13,576 nt of DNA from Lunasporangiospora selenospora (Eukaryota > Mortierellomycota > Mortierellomycetes > Mortierellales > Mortierellaceae): the NCBI GenBank assembly GCA_015680635.1, contig JAABOA010000346.1:1517-15092 (forward strand), given 5' to 3'. The notes below the pieces were generated by a model. That model searched no databases. It worked only from the letters and a program-made list of their open reading frames with translations, and was not told where the DNA came from. Of this stretch, positions 1-8,677 are shown piece after piece; position 1 is the stretch's first letter; each line of letters begins with the position of its first letter. Made by a program: the position numbers and the translations under genes.

Positions 1-342
1 GAGCAATTGGCTGTCGCAGAGTTTGCCAATGCCTTGTTGGTGATCCCCAAGACTCTTGCTGTTAATGCTGCCAAGGACTCGACGGATCTTGTTGCCTCAC
101 TTCGCGTCTACCACAGCGCTGCACAGTCGGATGCTGCCAGGGTGGGATTGAAGTGGTATGGATTGGACTTGCTCAAGGGTCAGGTCCGTGATAATGTCCA
201 GGCAGGTGTTCTTGAGCCTACGCTCTCCAAGGTCCGCGCCCTGCGCTCTGCCACCGAGACGGCCCTTGCCATCCTTCGTATTGACGACATGATCACGGTC
301 GCACCCGAGAGGAGAGAGCAGGATGATGGCCATGGACACTAA
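1..342 (+). CDS. CCT1: CCT1 (TCP-1 alpha chaperonin subunit), C-terminal part
   Basis: The window opens inside the last 113 codons of the alpha subunit of the cytosolic chaperonin CCT/TRiC, the ATP-driven folding ring for actin, tubulin and other proteins. The reading frame starts at base 1 with E-Q-L and ends at a TAA at 340-342. Group II chaperonin C-terminal motifs are clear: LLVIPKTLAVNAAKDSTDLV near the start of the fragment, KWYGLDLLKGQVRDN in the middle, then AGVLEPT and the ATP-site helix ending ATETALAILRIDDMI. The combination KTLAVNAAKDSTDLV plus GVLEPTLSKVRAL fits the alpha (TCP1) paralogue better than the other seven subunits. The tail ends in a hydrophilic DDGHGH stretch, typical of the mobile CCT C-termini in the central cavity. 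No intron is seen in this part. The 5' end and start lie outside the window, so the equatorial N-terminal half and apical domain cannot be assessed. It converges on the seipin gene. Confidence 0.95.
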   Translation, partial: EQLAVAEFANALLVIPKTLAVNAAKDSTDLVASLRVYHSAAQSDAARVGLKWYGLDLLKGQVRDNVQAGVLEPTLSKVRALRSATETALAILRIDDMITVAPERREQDDGHGH

Positions 343-392
343 ATGGACTAGTCTATTTTAGCCAAGAACAACTCTTCTTTCTTTTCTCTCTC

Positions 393-426
<34 letters not shown>

Positions 427-621
427 CGCCTTTTAACTTTTTACTTTGTTTCTTAGACTGATGGGTCGCGTCGTACTTTTAACATATTTAGTAAACGCAT
501 ATTTTTTTGCCAAGAGTCTTTACTGGTCTTTTCTTTTTATTTATTTTACATGACATTAAGGATGCCTGCGTGACTCTCCTCGTATTGTTTTATCGCATTC
601 TCGCACAAAGGAAAAGGGAGA
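343..621. other. convergent 3' intergenic region between CCT1 and seipin
   Basis: These 279 bases separate two convergent stop codons and should hold both 3' untranslated regions. The main feature is a pyrimidine-only tract on the + strand from about 372 to 427 with a (TC)n core near 403-425. AT-rich sequence follows (470-545). I see no convincing gene and cannot place poly(A) sites with confidence. Confidence 0.6.
372..427 (+). repeat. CT-rich microsatellite
   Basis: An uninterrupted run of 56 pyrimidines, mostly CT and CTTT units, lies just downstream of the CCT1 stop. Similar CT/GA tracts recur at 2872-2909, 3016-3061, 5955-5977 and 6969-6992, so this looks like a genome-wide low-complexity habit rather than a gene-specific element. 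Confidence 0.9.
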
Positions 622-2627
622 TCATGGGGCGATTTCTGTCGTGTGACGGGCTCCAAGTTGAGATGGCGTGTCCTGTACACTTGTTCCTGAAAGAGTAGGG
701 ACAACGGCATCGTCGTCCTCATCTTCAGAGGAAGCATCACCCAACACGCCTGTATCTGGCTCCAGCTCGTGCTCTGCCCTGTTGTCGTTATCATCGCTGC
801 TGTCATCATCAGCACCTTTTAAAGGAGGTTGTCGTATCACGTGAATAACAGCTCTGTCGTCTGAATCATCCATCTCACTGTCAGTGTCGATTAGTTGACC
901 AAACTGTGGAGGCTGTTTGGATCGAAGCTGAGGCTGTCGTGGCAGAGGTAAAGCTTGGCCGGTCGGCTGTGGTTCTGTGACATGGAGCCCTAGCTGGTGT
1001 CGTTGCTGAGCGTGATCGCCTTCACTTTGGACTGGGGCTGGAGTGTTGTAGGGGTTGAAGAAGCTGGTCAGGACCTGCCATGTCACAATCGAGAAGATCA
1101 CCTCCCAAAAGATAAAGATTGCCATAAAGACAGCGGCTGTTGATGTCTTGTAGTAGTACATCAGGTATCTAATCATATCCCATAAAGAATAGCTGTTCGG
1201 ATGAATAACAAAGCACCAGACATTGCTTGGCCTCTCACTTCCCGAATTTGCTCCGCCAAAGAGAAAAAAAGTGCCATAGAAGCAAAGACTGACCTTAATC
1301 CATGGAAATGAGCGTCAATATGGATGGTACTTCCATAGATCTGAAGATTTGCATTCGAAACCTGAACAAATGCGCGAGCAATGGGGTTGGATGGGTTTTC
1401 GATATAGTTTTCAAGAATGGAGACCTTGAGCACCTGCTCCTCCTTTGACCAGAGCAGGACTAGAGGGATAGATTTCCATGCGGTACGCAAGAGTCGTACC
1501 GGCAATGACTCGTATGTGAGAATAGCCTAGTTGAAAAAAAGATGATAAACGTTTAGTGAGCAAAGAAAACAGCAATTAGTCCAGCAAAAAGGGTCCATGC
1601 AGAGACAAAAGATCCTGGAAGAGCACCAATGGTCAATCTTGCCACTCATTCACTCTCTCACCCTCTTTTTTTTTATATCTCGAGCATGGGAAACAGTTCA
1701 CTTACGGGTCGACTTGAAGTGACAAGGGTCTCTCCATTTTCCTTGAGAAGAGAGACTGTCACCATAAAATTGCCAAGGGCAACGTTGGATTCCGAAGTGG
1801 GCACACGCAAGTCTACAGAGACATCATACGCTTGTTCTCCACGTAGGATCTAATTTCGTCCCATTGTTGGGGTCCAAGGTAGTCACGGTGGTGGATTGTT
1901 AAACAAGTATAGGGAGATTAATGGTCTCGACAAGCAATTTTACACAATGTCGGTCGTATATCATCCATGCCTCCTTTGATTCTCTCTTCTTTTCCTCGAA
2001 ACAAAACGTGTCCGAGTTCAGAAAGTAGGACACATGTTCCCTTCTCCATCTACTTACATTGCGGTATTTGCCTCCATTTGAAAAGTCGACAGTAGCAACC
2101 GGTCCAGCTCGGATTTCTCCTGGTACACTATTTGAAAGAAAGAAAAAGGCAAGGGTATTTAGTCATCTTTGTTGCACAAGTCGTGATCCAGATTCTTCTC
2201 CTTTGCTCTCCTTGACGAACCTGGGACGACCGTATTGAAGGTGGACCTGTCCGACATGGCCACGCTGAGGGATATAGAGCCAATAGAAACCGAGATATGC
2301 GCTGAAGGATGTGCCAATCAACAGGGCCAAGACAACGGTCGACACGAAGGTCTGGATGATCCTGCGTCGTAGTGTCCGAGAATAGAGGAGTTGTGCTGCT
2401 TGTTGTGCATAGGGCTCAATCAGTCGTAGGACGGGCACAATGAAGAATGCTAGAATCTGACAAAGAGGAGTTGACCGTTGGAGATTTAGTTGGGTGTTGT
2501 GTCCTGCTTGACCCCCTCATTGATGACTCTTTTGGACACTTTTTGCCCATTCTCTTGACGAGAAGTAGAGTGTATCGGAATGGCAATATTATAGCCCCAG
2601 CTATGAACATACCTCAAAGACAGCCAT
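622..2627 (-). CDS. SEI1: Seipin, ER lipid-droplet assembly protein
   Basis: Six exons on the minus strand: 2627-2613, 2456-2221, 2127-2058, 1849-1706, 1526-1294 and 1168-622, giving 1245 nt and 414 residues. Seipin forms an oligomeric ring in the ER membrane at lipid-droplet contact sites and organises droplet budding. The N-terminus (MAVFEILAFFIVPVLRLIEP) leads to transmembrane segment 1 at about residues 40-67. The lumenal domain follows, with the diagnostic AYDVSVDLRVPTSESN and LGNFMVTV strands (about 115-140), then RPAILTYESLPVRLLRT, and ends in HFHGLR at the membrane. Segment 2 is at about 243-271. The last 140 residues form a cytosolic, probably disordered tail with three acidic Asp/Ser clusters, longer than in budding-yeast Sei1. 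The start ATG (2627) has a purine at -3 and sits in a 15-nt coding exon; the next exon is open but lacks an ATG before the conserved N-terminal helix. All junctions use GT-AG and keep phase. Family assignment is firm; tail function is unknown. Confidence 0.93.
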
Positions 2628-3168
2628 GGCCTCTTTGCAATGAACGAATTAAAGGTTGACGAATTTAATTTAAAAAAGAAGAAAAATGCAGATGGATTGA
2701 CAAGATGAATAAATGGAAACGAGAGAGAAATGTGCTGTTCTTTCTTTCTTTTAGAAAGTGCACGCGCCCTTGGCTCTTGGCTTTTTTTATAATGAAAATC
2801 CGTCTTAACCTTAAACGCTCACAGAGCATCATATGCGTTCCCATGTGAAGAGCTGCTGCTATCCACACACACTCTCTCTCTCTCTCTTTCTCTCTATCTC
2901 TCTCTCTCCTACTCCCTGCCAATCACTCTCTTGAGGTCATTGGGCTCCAGCATGTGGTACCTGGCGAAAATGCCAAGATTATTGTACAACCGTGTATTAT
3001 GATATAAGCACCCTTACTTTCCTCTTCCTCCCCTTTTCCCTCTCTCTCTCTCTCCCTTTCTGTCTGTCGTCCTTGTTCATACTTTTTCGTTGACTGGAAG
3101 CATCGCGTTCCAGGTCGGGGGAGGTAGAGTAATCAAAAAACAACAAAGAGTGACCATGAGACTCTTTT
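2628..3168. other. intergenic region between PKC1 stop and seipin start
   Basis: These 541 bases should hold the PKC1 3' untranslated region and the seipin promoter, since both genes run on the minus strand. They contain CT-rich tracts at 2872-2909 and 3016-3061 (GA on the transcribed strand). One short GC-richer block, about 2922-2990, looks coding-like on both strands but could not be joined to any gene (see findings). The remaining open frames here are low-complexity translations of the microsatellites. Confidence 0.55.
2872..2909 (+). repeat. CT microsatellite
   Basis: A (CT)n tract with a few interruptions lies between a short CACACA run and ordinary sequence. A second pyrimidine tract with a (TC)n core is at about 3016-3061. 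Both fall between PKC1 and seipin. Confidence 0.85.
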
Positions 3169-6100
3169 TTAGACCCACTCTGCAACATAGGAGAATCCCT
3201 GGAAGTTGGCCTGGTCTTGAGTCGTCAAGTGGCTATGCACTGGCGTCAACACCGGAACCTCTCGTGTAAACTCGGTATCAAAGTTGGATGTATCCGTTGG
3301 TCCTCGGACCTTGGGGAAGAAGGGGGGTTGAACCTTCTTGTCCAGGATATCCTGCCAGCTGACACCTCGGAAGAATGGATGGCGCTTAATTTCCTCCGCA
3401 TCGCTCTTGCCACTTCCAAGACGCTTCTCTGGATCACGAGTCAACAACTATACACATTTAAAAAGAAAGAAAAGGGGAGTGTAGATGGGTTAGAAAAGAA
3501 AGAAAGAAAAAGACAAACTGGGTCATCAAGACAATGGCTAAAAGAGATTAGCGACCCGCTGCATCTGGCACATATTTTTTTACCTTTTGAAGAATCGACA
3601 CAGAGTCGCGAGACATGTTGATGGGATAAAGAATCTCGTCCTCAAGAATGGCCTCAAAGATTTCATCTTCATCGTCTCCACGGAAGGGGGACTGTCCGAG
3701 CAACATCTCGTAGATCAAGACACCAAATGCCCACCAGTCTACTGCACGGCCATACTTTTGTTCACTCAGAATCTCGGGCGCCATAAACTCGGGTGTTCCA
3801 CAGAAGGTGTTGGTGGTCGATCCATAGTACATGTCTTCCTTGCAGAGACCATAATCAGCAATCTTGATGTTACCATCCAGAGCCAACAGGATATTGTCCA
3901 GTTTGAGATCACTAGAATAAGGAGGGGAGAAACAGGTTGTCAAGCAATCGATAGTGTTAGAGTAGGATAAGCTAGCTATGCATATTTCTTGTCCTTTTCT
4001 TTCTTTTTTTTCTTTTTTCTTCCTCTTTTGGGTAGACCGACATACCGATAGATAATGTTGTTCTTGTGGAAATATTCAAGAGCAAGAAGAACCTGGCAAG
4101 CATAAAACTTGGCCTGTCTCTCCGTAAACTGCTCGCGCTGAATATGCAACATCAAGTCTCCTCCAGAAACATATTCCATCACGAAATAGATACGCGTCTC
4201 GGTCTGGAAGCAAGAATGCAAACCAACCAAGAAGGGATGACGTTCCTTGTTGGCCGTCTGGAAGACACGCTTCTCGGAACGTGTGCTGGCCACTTCATCG
4301 TGCTCGATGATAAACTCTTTCTTCAGAACCTTGATCGCATACAAGCCCTTGGAATGCTTGTCCTCAGCCAACATGACCTTGCCAAAGTTACCTCGTCCCA
4401 ACACTGCCACAAAGTGAAAGTCGTTCAGACCATACTTGCGCGAGGACTTTGGAGGTTGCTTATTCACAATCTTGAGTGTCGGCATATGAAGCGTCGGCAT
4501 GACCAATGGTCGATGCTCCATATGAGGCGTGATCGGCGGTGTGCGCTGTTGTTGCTGAAGTCTCTTCTCTTGCTCCATATGAAGCTGTTCAATACGAGCC
4601 TGCTCCATTCTGAACTTGTCTTCTCCCAAAGTTGGGGCCTGAGCACGCTGAGCACGCTCAGCTTCTGCTTGCTGTTGTTTCAACATTTGTTGACGGAGCT
4701 GTTGTTGCTGCTGTTGTTGCTGCTGCTGTTGCAGCATTTGTTGTTGTTGGAGTTGTTGCTGCTGTTGCTGCTCCAACACTCGTTGCTGCTCAGCGAGGCG
4801 GCGACGCTCAAGGTCACGCTGATGCTGCTGTTGCTGCTCCAATTGCTGTTGGAGCTGCATTTGCTGCATTTGCTGGGCAAGTCGTTGTTGTTGTGTGTCC
4901 TGTCCAGACCCTGTACTTTGGTATTGAAGGCTCTCAGGCTTCACAGGAGGGAGAGGTCGTTCCATGGGTGGGGTGCTGGGCATTGGCTTGTGTAGGTTGA
5001 GTTTTTGTTCAACTGGATAAGGTTGTTCCTGTTGAGGAGTCTTTTGAAGTCTCACGGTGCCCTGTTGCTGCTGGCGCGCATTATTGTTACGGCGTCTAAT
5101 CTCTTCCATGAGTTTGTTGGCAGTCTCGGCAGGCATACCACAGTGATTGGGCACCAAGTCGGAACAGCCGTCATGGGCGACCACGGGGCATTCTAATAGA
5201 GAAAAGGGACGATACAAGGAGTGTGAGTGAGCTGCTTACTATCAATCTAGCTAACCTATAATTGCATCCACAAGGAGAACCTACCAGAGCACTTCTTATG
5301 GCGACGACCAAACGTGAGCATATGGCCACAGTGAGAGCACCATGTTGGGGAGAGGTTTGTGAAGGTTTCGAATCGATGAGGAATGCGATGGTTCAGCTTG
5401 GCTTCGTCCGGATCCTCCACTGTCTTGGACGCAATACACTTGATAAAGACCTTTTCAGCGCACTTTAGATGGCACGTAAATTTACAATCTATTATGCATG
5501 TTGAAAAAGGGGTAAAGGAGGAGGAAAATGAGGTTTAGCCCCTGTTCGACTGTTGCCACGCTGCATTGACAAGTGTAAACAAAGACAACGACTGTCTCAT
5601 TGGGGATTCTTTTCTTACCTTCGCACTGAGCGCCCTTTCCAGTAAACAACTCTGAACACAATGCACAACACATGATCTGAAAGAATTTCTGCGACACAAA
5701 CTTGTGTCCTTGAATTTCTCTGATCTCGTCTTTGCGTTTGCGAAGAGCTCCTTGGCGCCCAAGTCCAGAAGGACGCTTGCGAACAGCGACATCTTTCACT
5801 ATCATGACAATTCAAGTGGTTAATTGTTTTAGCGTGTATGCGTAGACAGAGATAGCTCGGCTAGGGCCGCGCCCTGAATCAATCCGATTCTCACCCGCAA
5901 TTTTTTTTAAAAAGGGGGAAACTGTGGGGCAAATTGAGGATGGAACGGAATCCGGAGAGAGAGAGAGAGAGAGAGAGTCACGTCTTACCAAAATTGAACT
6001 TGAGACTAATCTGACCTGTTGGCTCGAGATCCCACCATGACTCGATCCCTTCGACGCCGTTGACAGGATTTTCGCCCAATGGTCCGGTTCCCGCACGGAT

Positions 6101-8068
6101 AGATGGCATCCTCGATACCGAATCGACAGCATTCGCAGCAATCCATGCAGCTTCATTGTCGGCTTCAACCTTTTTCCTGCGAAGTTCCTCTACGAGGTCC
6201 GAAATCTTGAGCCAGAACAATCCAATGGGGACAGAAACATGGTCTGGCTTGTCAAACACTGCAATTTCAATCTCACTCGCCTTAGTCACAGGCACTTCAA
6301 AGTCCTCGTTCCACCGGATCCCATGTGGTCCGTTGCGCCCCATTTTTGTTTTAGCCTTGGTTGCACCATCAATTTTGATATATGCCATTGATTCTGCAGG
6401 TCGAGAGTTCCGGGTGGGTGCATTGTTCTGATAGCGGATTCCCGAAATACGGATAAACAGCGTGCCTGTCATTGGTCGTCTCAATGCAGTTCCAGGCGCC
6501 GTAGAAACATCATCATCTAAGGGAGTAGAGGATGACGAGAGGGCCAATCGATAGTTAGGTCAAGTTGGTGTGCATTCTCGCTTGCTTACAAAGTCGAGTA
6601 GTATCGCTTACCCTGGCCCGGGATATAGAGGCCCTGATATTTTTGGAGCGCACGCTTCAACAAGACAACTCGCTCGCTACTCTCTGCATTGCCGTCCTTG
6701 GCGGACATGCCGAGCTGTTCCAATCTCTCGGATGCAATTTTGACCTTTTTTTCTATGTCGAGCTTGTAGGCAAGTTCTCGAAGTTTGTAGGTGATCTTTT
6801 TGGCCGAAATAGGAGTAGGAGCCTTCAAAAGATCTAAGCATTTTGGAGCCAATTGAGGTGGTTAGTATGGCTATGATATGGTAGTGTCAATGGTATCCTT
6901 GGTACAGGGGGGGGGGGACGCCCATCCCCAGTCGAGGGTTTAAAAAATAATGTGCCATGCAGCGCAATCTCTCTCTCTCTCTCTCTCTCTCTTTTTACTC
7001 TGCTGTGCAATAGACATTTGCTCAGCCTCATCCACTACGCCACGCCACGCTTGCACTGCCGCCCATGCTAGCTTGAAAGAGCCCCTCTCCGCTCAACACA
7101 TGGGGAGGGGAAGGAAAGAATTGCGAACGCCAAGTGCTACCATACTGGTGAACACAAAGAGTTGCCATGGTAGACATCCGGTCCAGTAGAGTGTGAGATG
7201 CAAAACCTATCCTGAGAATGTCTTTTTCTTTTTTCCGTGCGCCTAGACAAGACCAGTGTCCAGATGTCCCCAAGTTTTGAGCAACCTAATGTCCCTAGAA
7301 GACGATTCGAAACAAAATGGCCCATTGCTGTACTCTCTCCCACTCTCCCATTCGCGACAGCCAACGACCGCGTGGACCTCCCCAGTAGAACAACAGCCTC
7401 CGTCCTCTCTCCTCCTTCAACACCTTTACAGGCCGTAATGGCTCAAGAGACAATTAAAACATACCGACGGTCGACAATGGCCTGTGAGATATAAAGTCCT
7501 CTCGAAATTGCGAGCTGGAGGTGGATTGCTTTCTATTGGGAGCGGTACGACCTTCTGAAGAGACGGAAGGAGGATACGCACGCCCTTGGCTGTCGTATCC
7601 CGTCATCATATTGGGCGGTGCATGATCGAAACTTGGAAGGGTGATGGGGATATTAGTCCGATTGACTTTCGGAGAACTCTCGAGTCTCTTGAGTTGAAGT
7701 TTGTCGTATTCAGTCTGCAAGTAGTTGATGCGTTGTTGAGATTCTTCCAGGGTGGCATCGCATGCAATCCGGGCGGCATCACTTTGTTGGATGCCACGCA
7801 GCTTCAAGGTGGCAGCCTTGATTTCCTTTTCTTTTTGGAGCCGCTTGCGGAGATCCTCCATCCTCTGGTCAGTGTCCGCCTCCTACGAAGGGAACATTTA
7901 GAGTCATTTCGAGGAAGAGAAAGAATAAGGGATGAGAGAGAGAACTCGGCGATGAGGGTAAACGGGCCGAAGCAATGGGGATTGTGAAAAAGAGAAAGAG
8001 GCGCGGTTTATAATCTGGGATCGATGGTCATGAGCAAACTTTACCACGGCCTTCCTGTCATAGTCCAT
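3169..8068 (-). CDS. PKC1: Protein kinase C (fungal Pkc1 type, HR1-HR1-C2-C1-C1-kinase)
   Basis: Nine exons on the minus strand: 8068-8045, 7882-7465, 6833-6612, 6516-5989, 5798-5619, 5488-5285, 5192-4046, 3911-3584 and 3447-3169; 3330 nt, 1109 residues. This is the Rho1-GTP effector that activates the cell-wall integrity MAP-kinase cascade. Domains in order: HR1a (about 16-75), HR1b (about 148-222), C2 (about 238-397), a pseudosubstrate [10 protein letters not shown] with Ala415 at the acceptor position, C1a (His429 to Cys475) and C1b (His495 to Cys543), both with complete His/Cys zinc ligands, a Gln-rich linker (626-700), the kinase domain (about 784-1043) and the AGC tail. Kinase landmarks: LGRGNFGKV loop, ATP-binding Lys813, catalytic Asp909 in YRDLKLDN, DYG at 927-929 (usual in fungal PKC), activation-loop Thr943 in [10 protein letters not shown], turn-motif Thr1085 and hydrophobic motif FQGFSY with Ser1103. 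The start is the first possible ATG: none lies upstream on this strand until about 8608. Length matches fungal Pkc1. Confidence 0.95.
4669..4893 (-). repeat. PKC1: CAG/CAA glutamine-coding repeat inside PKC1
   Basis: PKC1 residues 626-700, between C1b and the kinase domain, are mostly glutamine with scattered Leu, Met, Arg and Glu. The longest uninterrupted run is 11 Gln (680-690). Codons mix CAG and CAA, which limits slippage compared with a pure CAG array. The heptad-like L/M spacing could also support a coiled coil. On the + strand the same DNA gives long Leu-rich and Val/Ala-rich open frames that are only antisense shadows. Confidence 0.9.
5955..5977 (+). repeat. GA dinucleotide microsatellite in PKC1 intron 4
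   Basis: A (GA)n run on the + strand, hence (CT)n in the PKC1 transcript, begins 11 bases inside intron 4 (5799-5988), just after the GTAAGA donor. A pyrimidine tract this close to a 5' splice site is unusual but does not disturb the reading frame. Confidence 0.85.
6834..7464 (-). other. PKC1: PKC1 intron 2, unusually long (631 nt)
   Basis: This intron separates the HR1a exon (ending G before GTATGT) from the HR1b exon (starting after TTAG); both sides are phase 1 and join to read [17 protein letters not shown] branch-site match lies at 6861-6869, about 30 nt from the acceptor. The other PKC1 introns are 92-190 nt, so this one is three or more times longer. It holds a run of 11 G (6907-6917) and a (CT)n tract (6969-6992) on the + strand. 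On the transcribed strand two overlapping frames stay open for about 75-80 codons (7364-7137 and 7273-7028), but I recognise no domain in them. Confidence 0.75.
6969..6992 (+). repeat. CT microsatellite in PKC1 intron 2
   Basis: A perfect (CT)n run of about 12 units on the + strand, within the long second intron of PKC1, about 50 bases from a run of 11 G at 6907-6917. Confidence 0.88.
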
Positions 8069-8677
8069 TTGGGTCAAGAGGTGGGTATTGCTGTCCACTT
8101 GACTGATGAAGGGTGTTGTGTGATGTGTGTGGGACGTTGGGCCTCAAGCTTTAGGGTTTGGAGGCAAGGGGGTGGTGAGCTGTTGTTCGCTCTGTTCCTG
8201 TTGTCCGTCTATAGGAGGAGAGGAAGAGAAGGACTCTCTGGACCGAGCAGTGAGCAAGGGGGTTTGGTTGGCAGGTGGACCGTGGTGATGGTGGCGGCAG
8301 AGGGGGTGGGAGAGGAAGAGGAGAGGAGGAGAGGAGGAGAGGAGAGGAAGACGAGAGGAGAGGAAGACGAGAGGAAAGAAGAGGGAAAGGGGTGTAGGAC
8401 AGAAAAGAGAGAGAGGTGAGGAGCGAACAAGTGGCGGAGAGAAAGCACGCGGGCTGATGGGTTGGAGCAGAGTGGAGTGAGAGTTCGACGCCTCTACGGT
8501 TTACCTGTCGTCAGGTGATCCACTCTCTTTTCTCTTTTTCTCTTTTCTTTCCTCCTCCTCCTTTTCCAAAAGTGGTTGTTTGAACACAAGAAAAAAAATC
8601 CCCCGACATTCTTTCCTCTCTCTTTCTCATTCTCTCGAAATCAAGGAGCAGCATCTACATTTCACCAGAACACTGCA
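8069..8677. promoter_or_regulatory. divergent promoter region between PKC1 and the TrhO-like gene
   Basis: These 609 bases lie between two divergent start codons and must carry both 5' untranslated regions and promoters. A homopurine tract on the + strand runs 8308-8351 without interruption and continues nearly pure to about 8416; within it a 16-bp unit repeats in tandem (8337-8375). A 14-bp inverted repeat, ACCTG-TCGT-CAGGT, sits at 8503-8516. A pyrimidine-rich stretch at 8521-8567 precedes the TrhO-like gene, typical of fungal 5' leaders. On the minus strand there is no ATG between 8069 and about 8600, so the PKC1 leader has no upstream start codon. I see no clear TATA box. Confidence 0.6.
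8308..8416 (+). repeat. GA-rich homopurine tract with 16-bp tandem repeat
   Basis: Purine-only from 8308 to 8351 and nearly so to about 8416. Two and a half copies of the 16-bp unit GAGAGGAAGACGAGAG occupy 8337-8375. Long homopurine/homopyrimidine mirror-like tracts in promoters can form triplex DNA or exclude nucleosomes; that role here is inference. Confidence 0.8.

Noticed and set aside
927-929. Apparent loss of the kinase DFG motif (residues 927-929 of PKC1 read DYG)
   Set aside because: DYG is the normal form in fungal Pkc1 enzymes, so it does not signal an inactive kinase. Numbers here are protein residues.
3587-3970. 127-codon + frame opposite PKC1 exon 8
   Set aside because: Antisense to the conserved kinase core (DLKLDN to activation loop); a shadow frame.
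3912-4045. Read-through frame after IIYR in the kinase domain giving a Lys-rich tail
   Set aside because: It is intron 7: a GTATGT donor splits the Arg908 codon and the next exon restores RDLKLDN exactly.
4066-5000. Two + strand open frames of 309 and 122 codons, Leu-rich and Val/Ala-rich
   Set aside because: They are antisense translations of the PKC1 CAG/CAA repeat and adjoining kinase exon; the minus strand carries a full, conserved PKC sequence with all catalytic residues.
8209-8448. Ser/Pro/Leu-rich minus frame and Gly/Glu/Arg-rich plus frame over the purine tract
   Set aside because: Both are low-complexity readings of the GA repeat, with no ATG on the minus strand in this interval.
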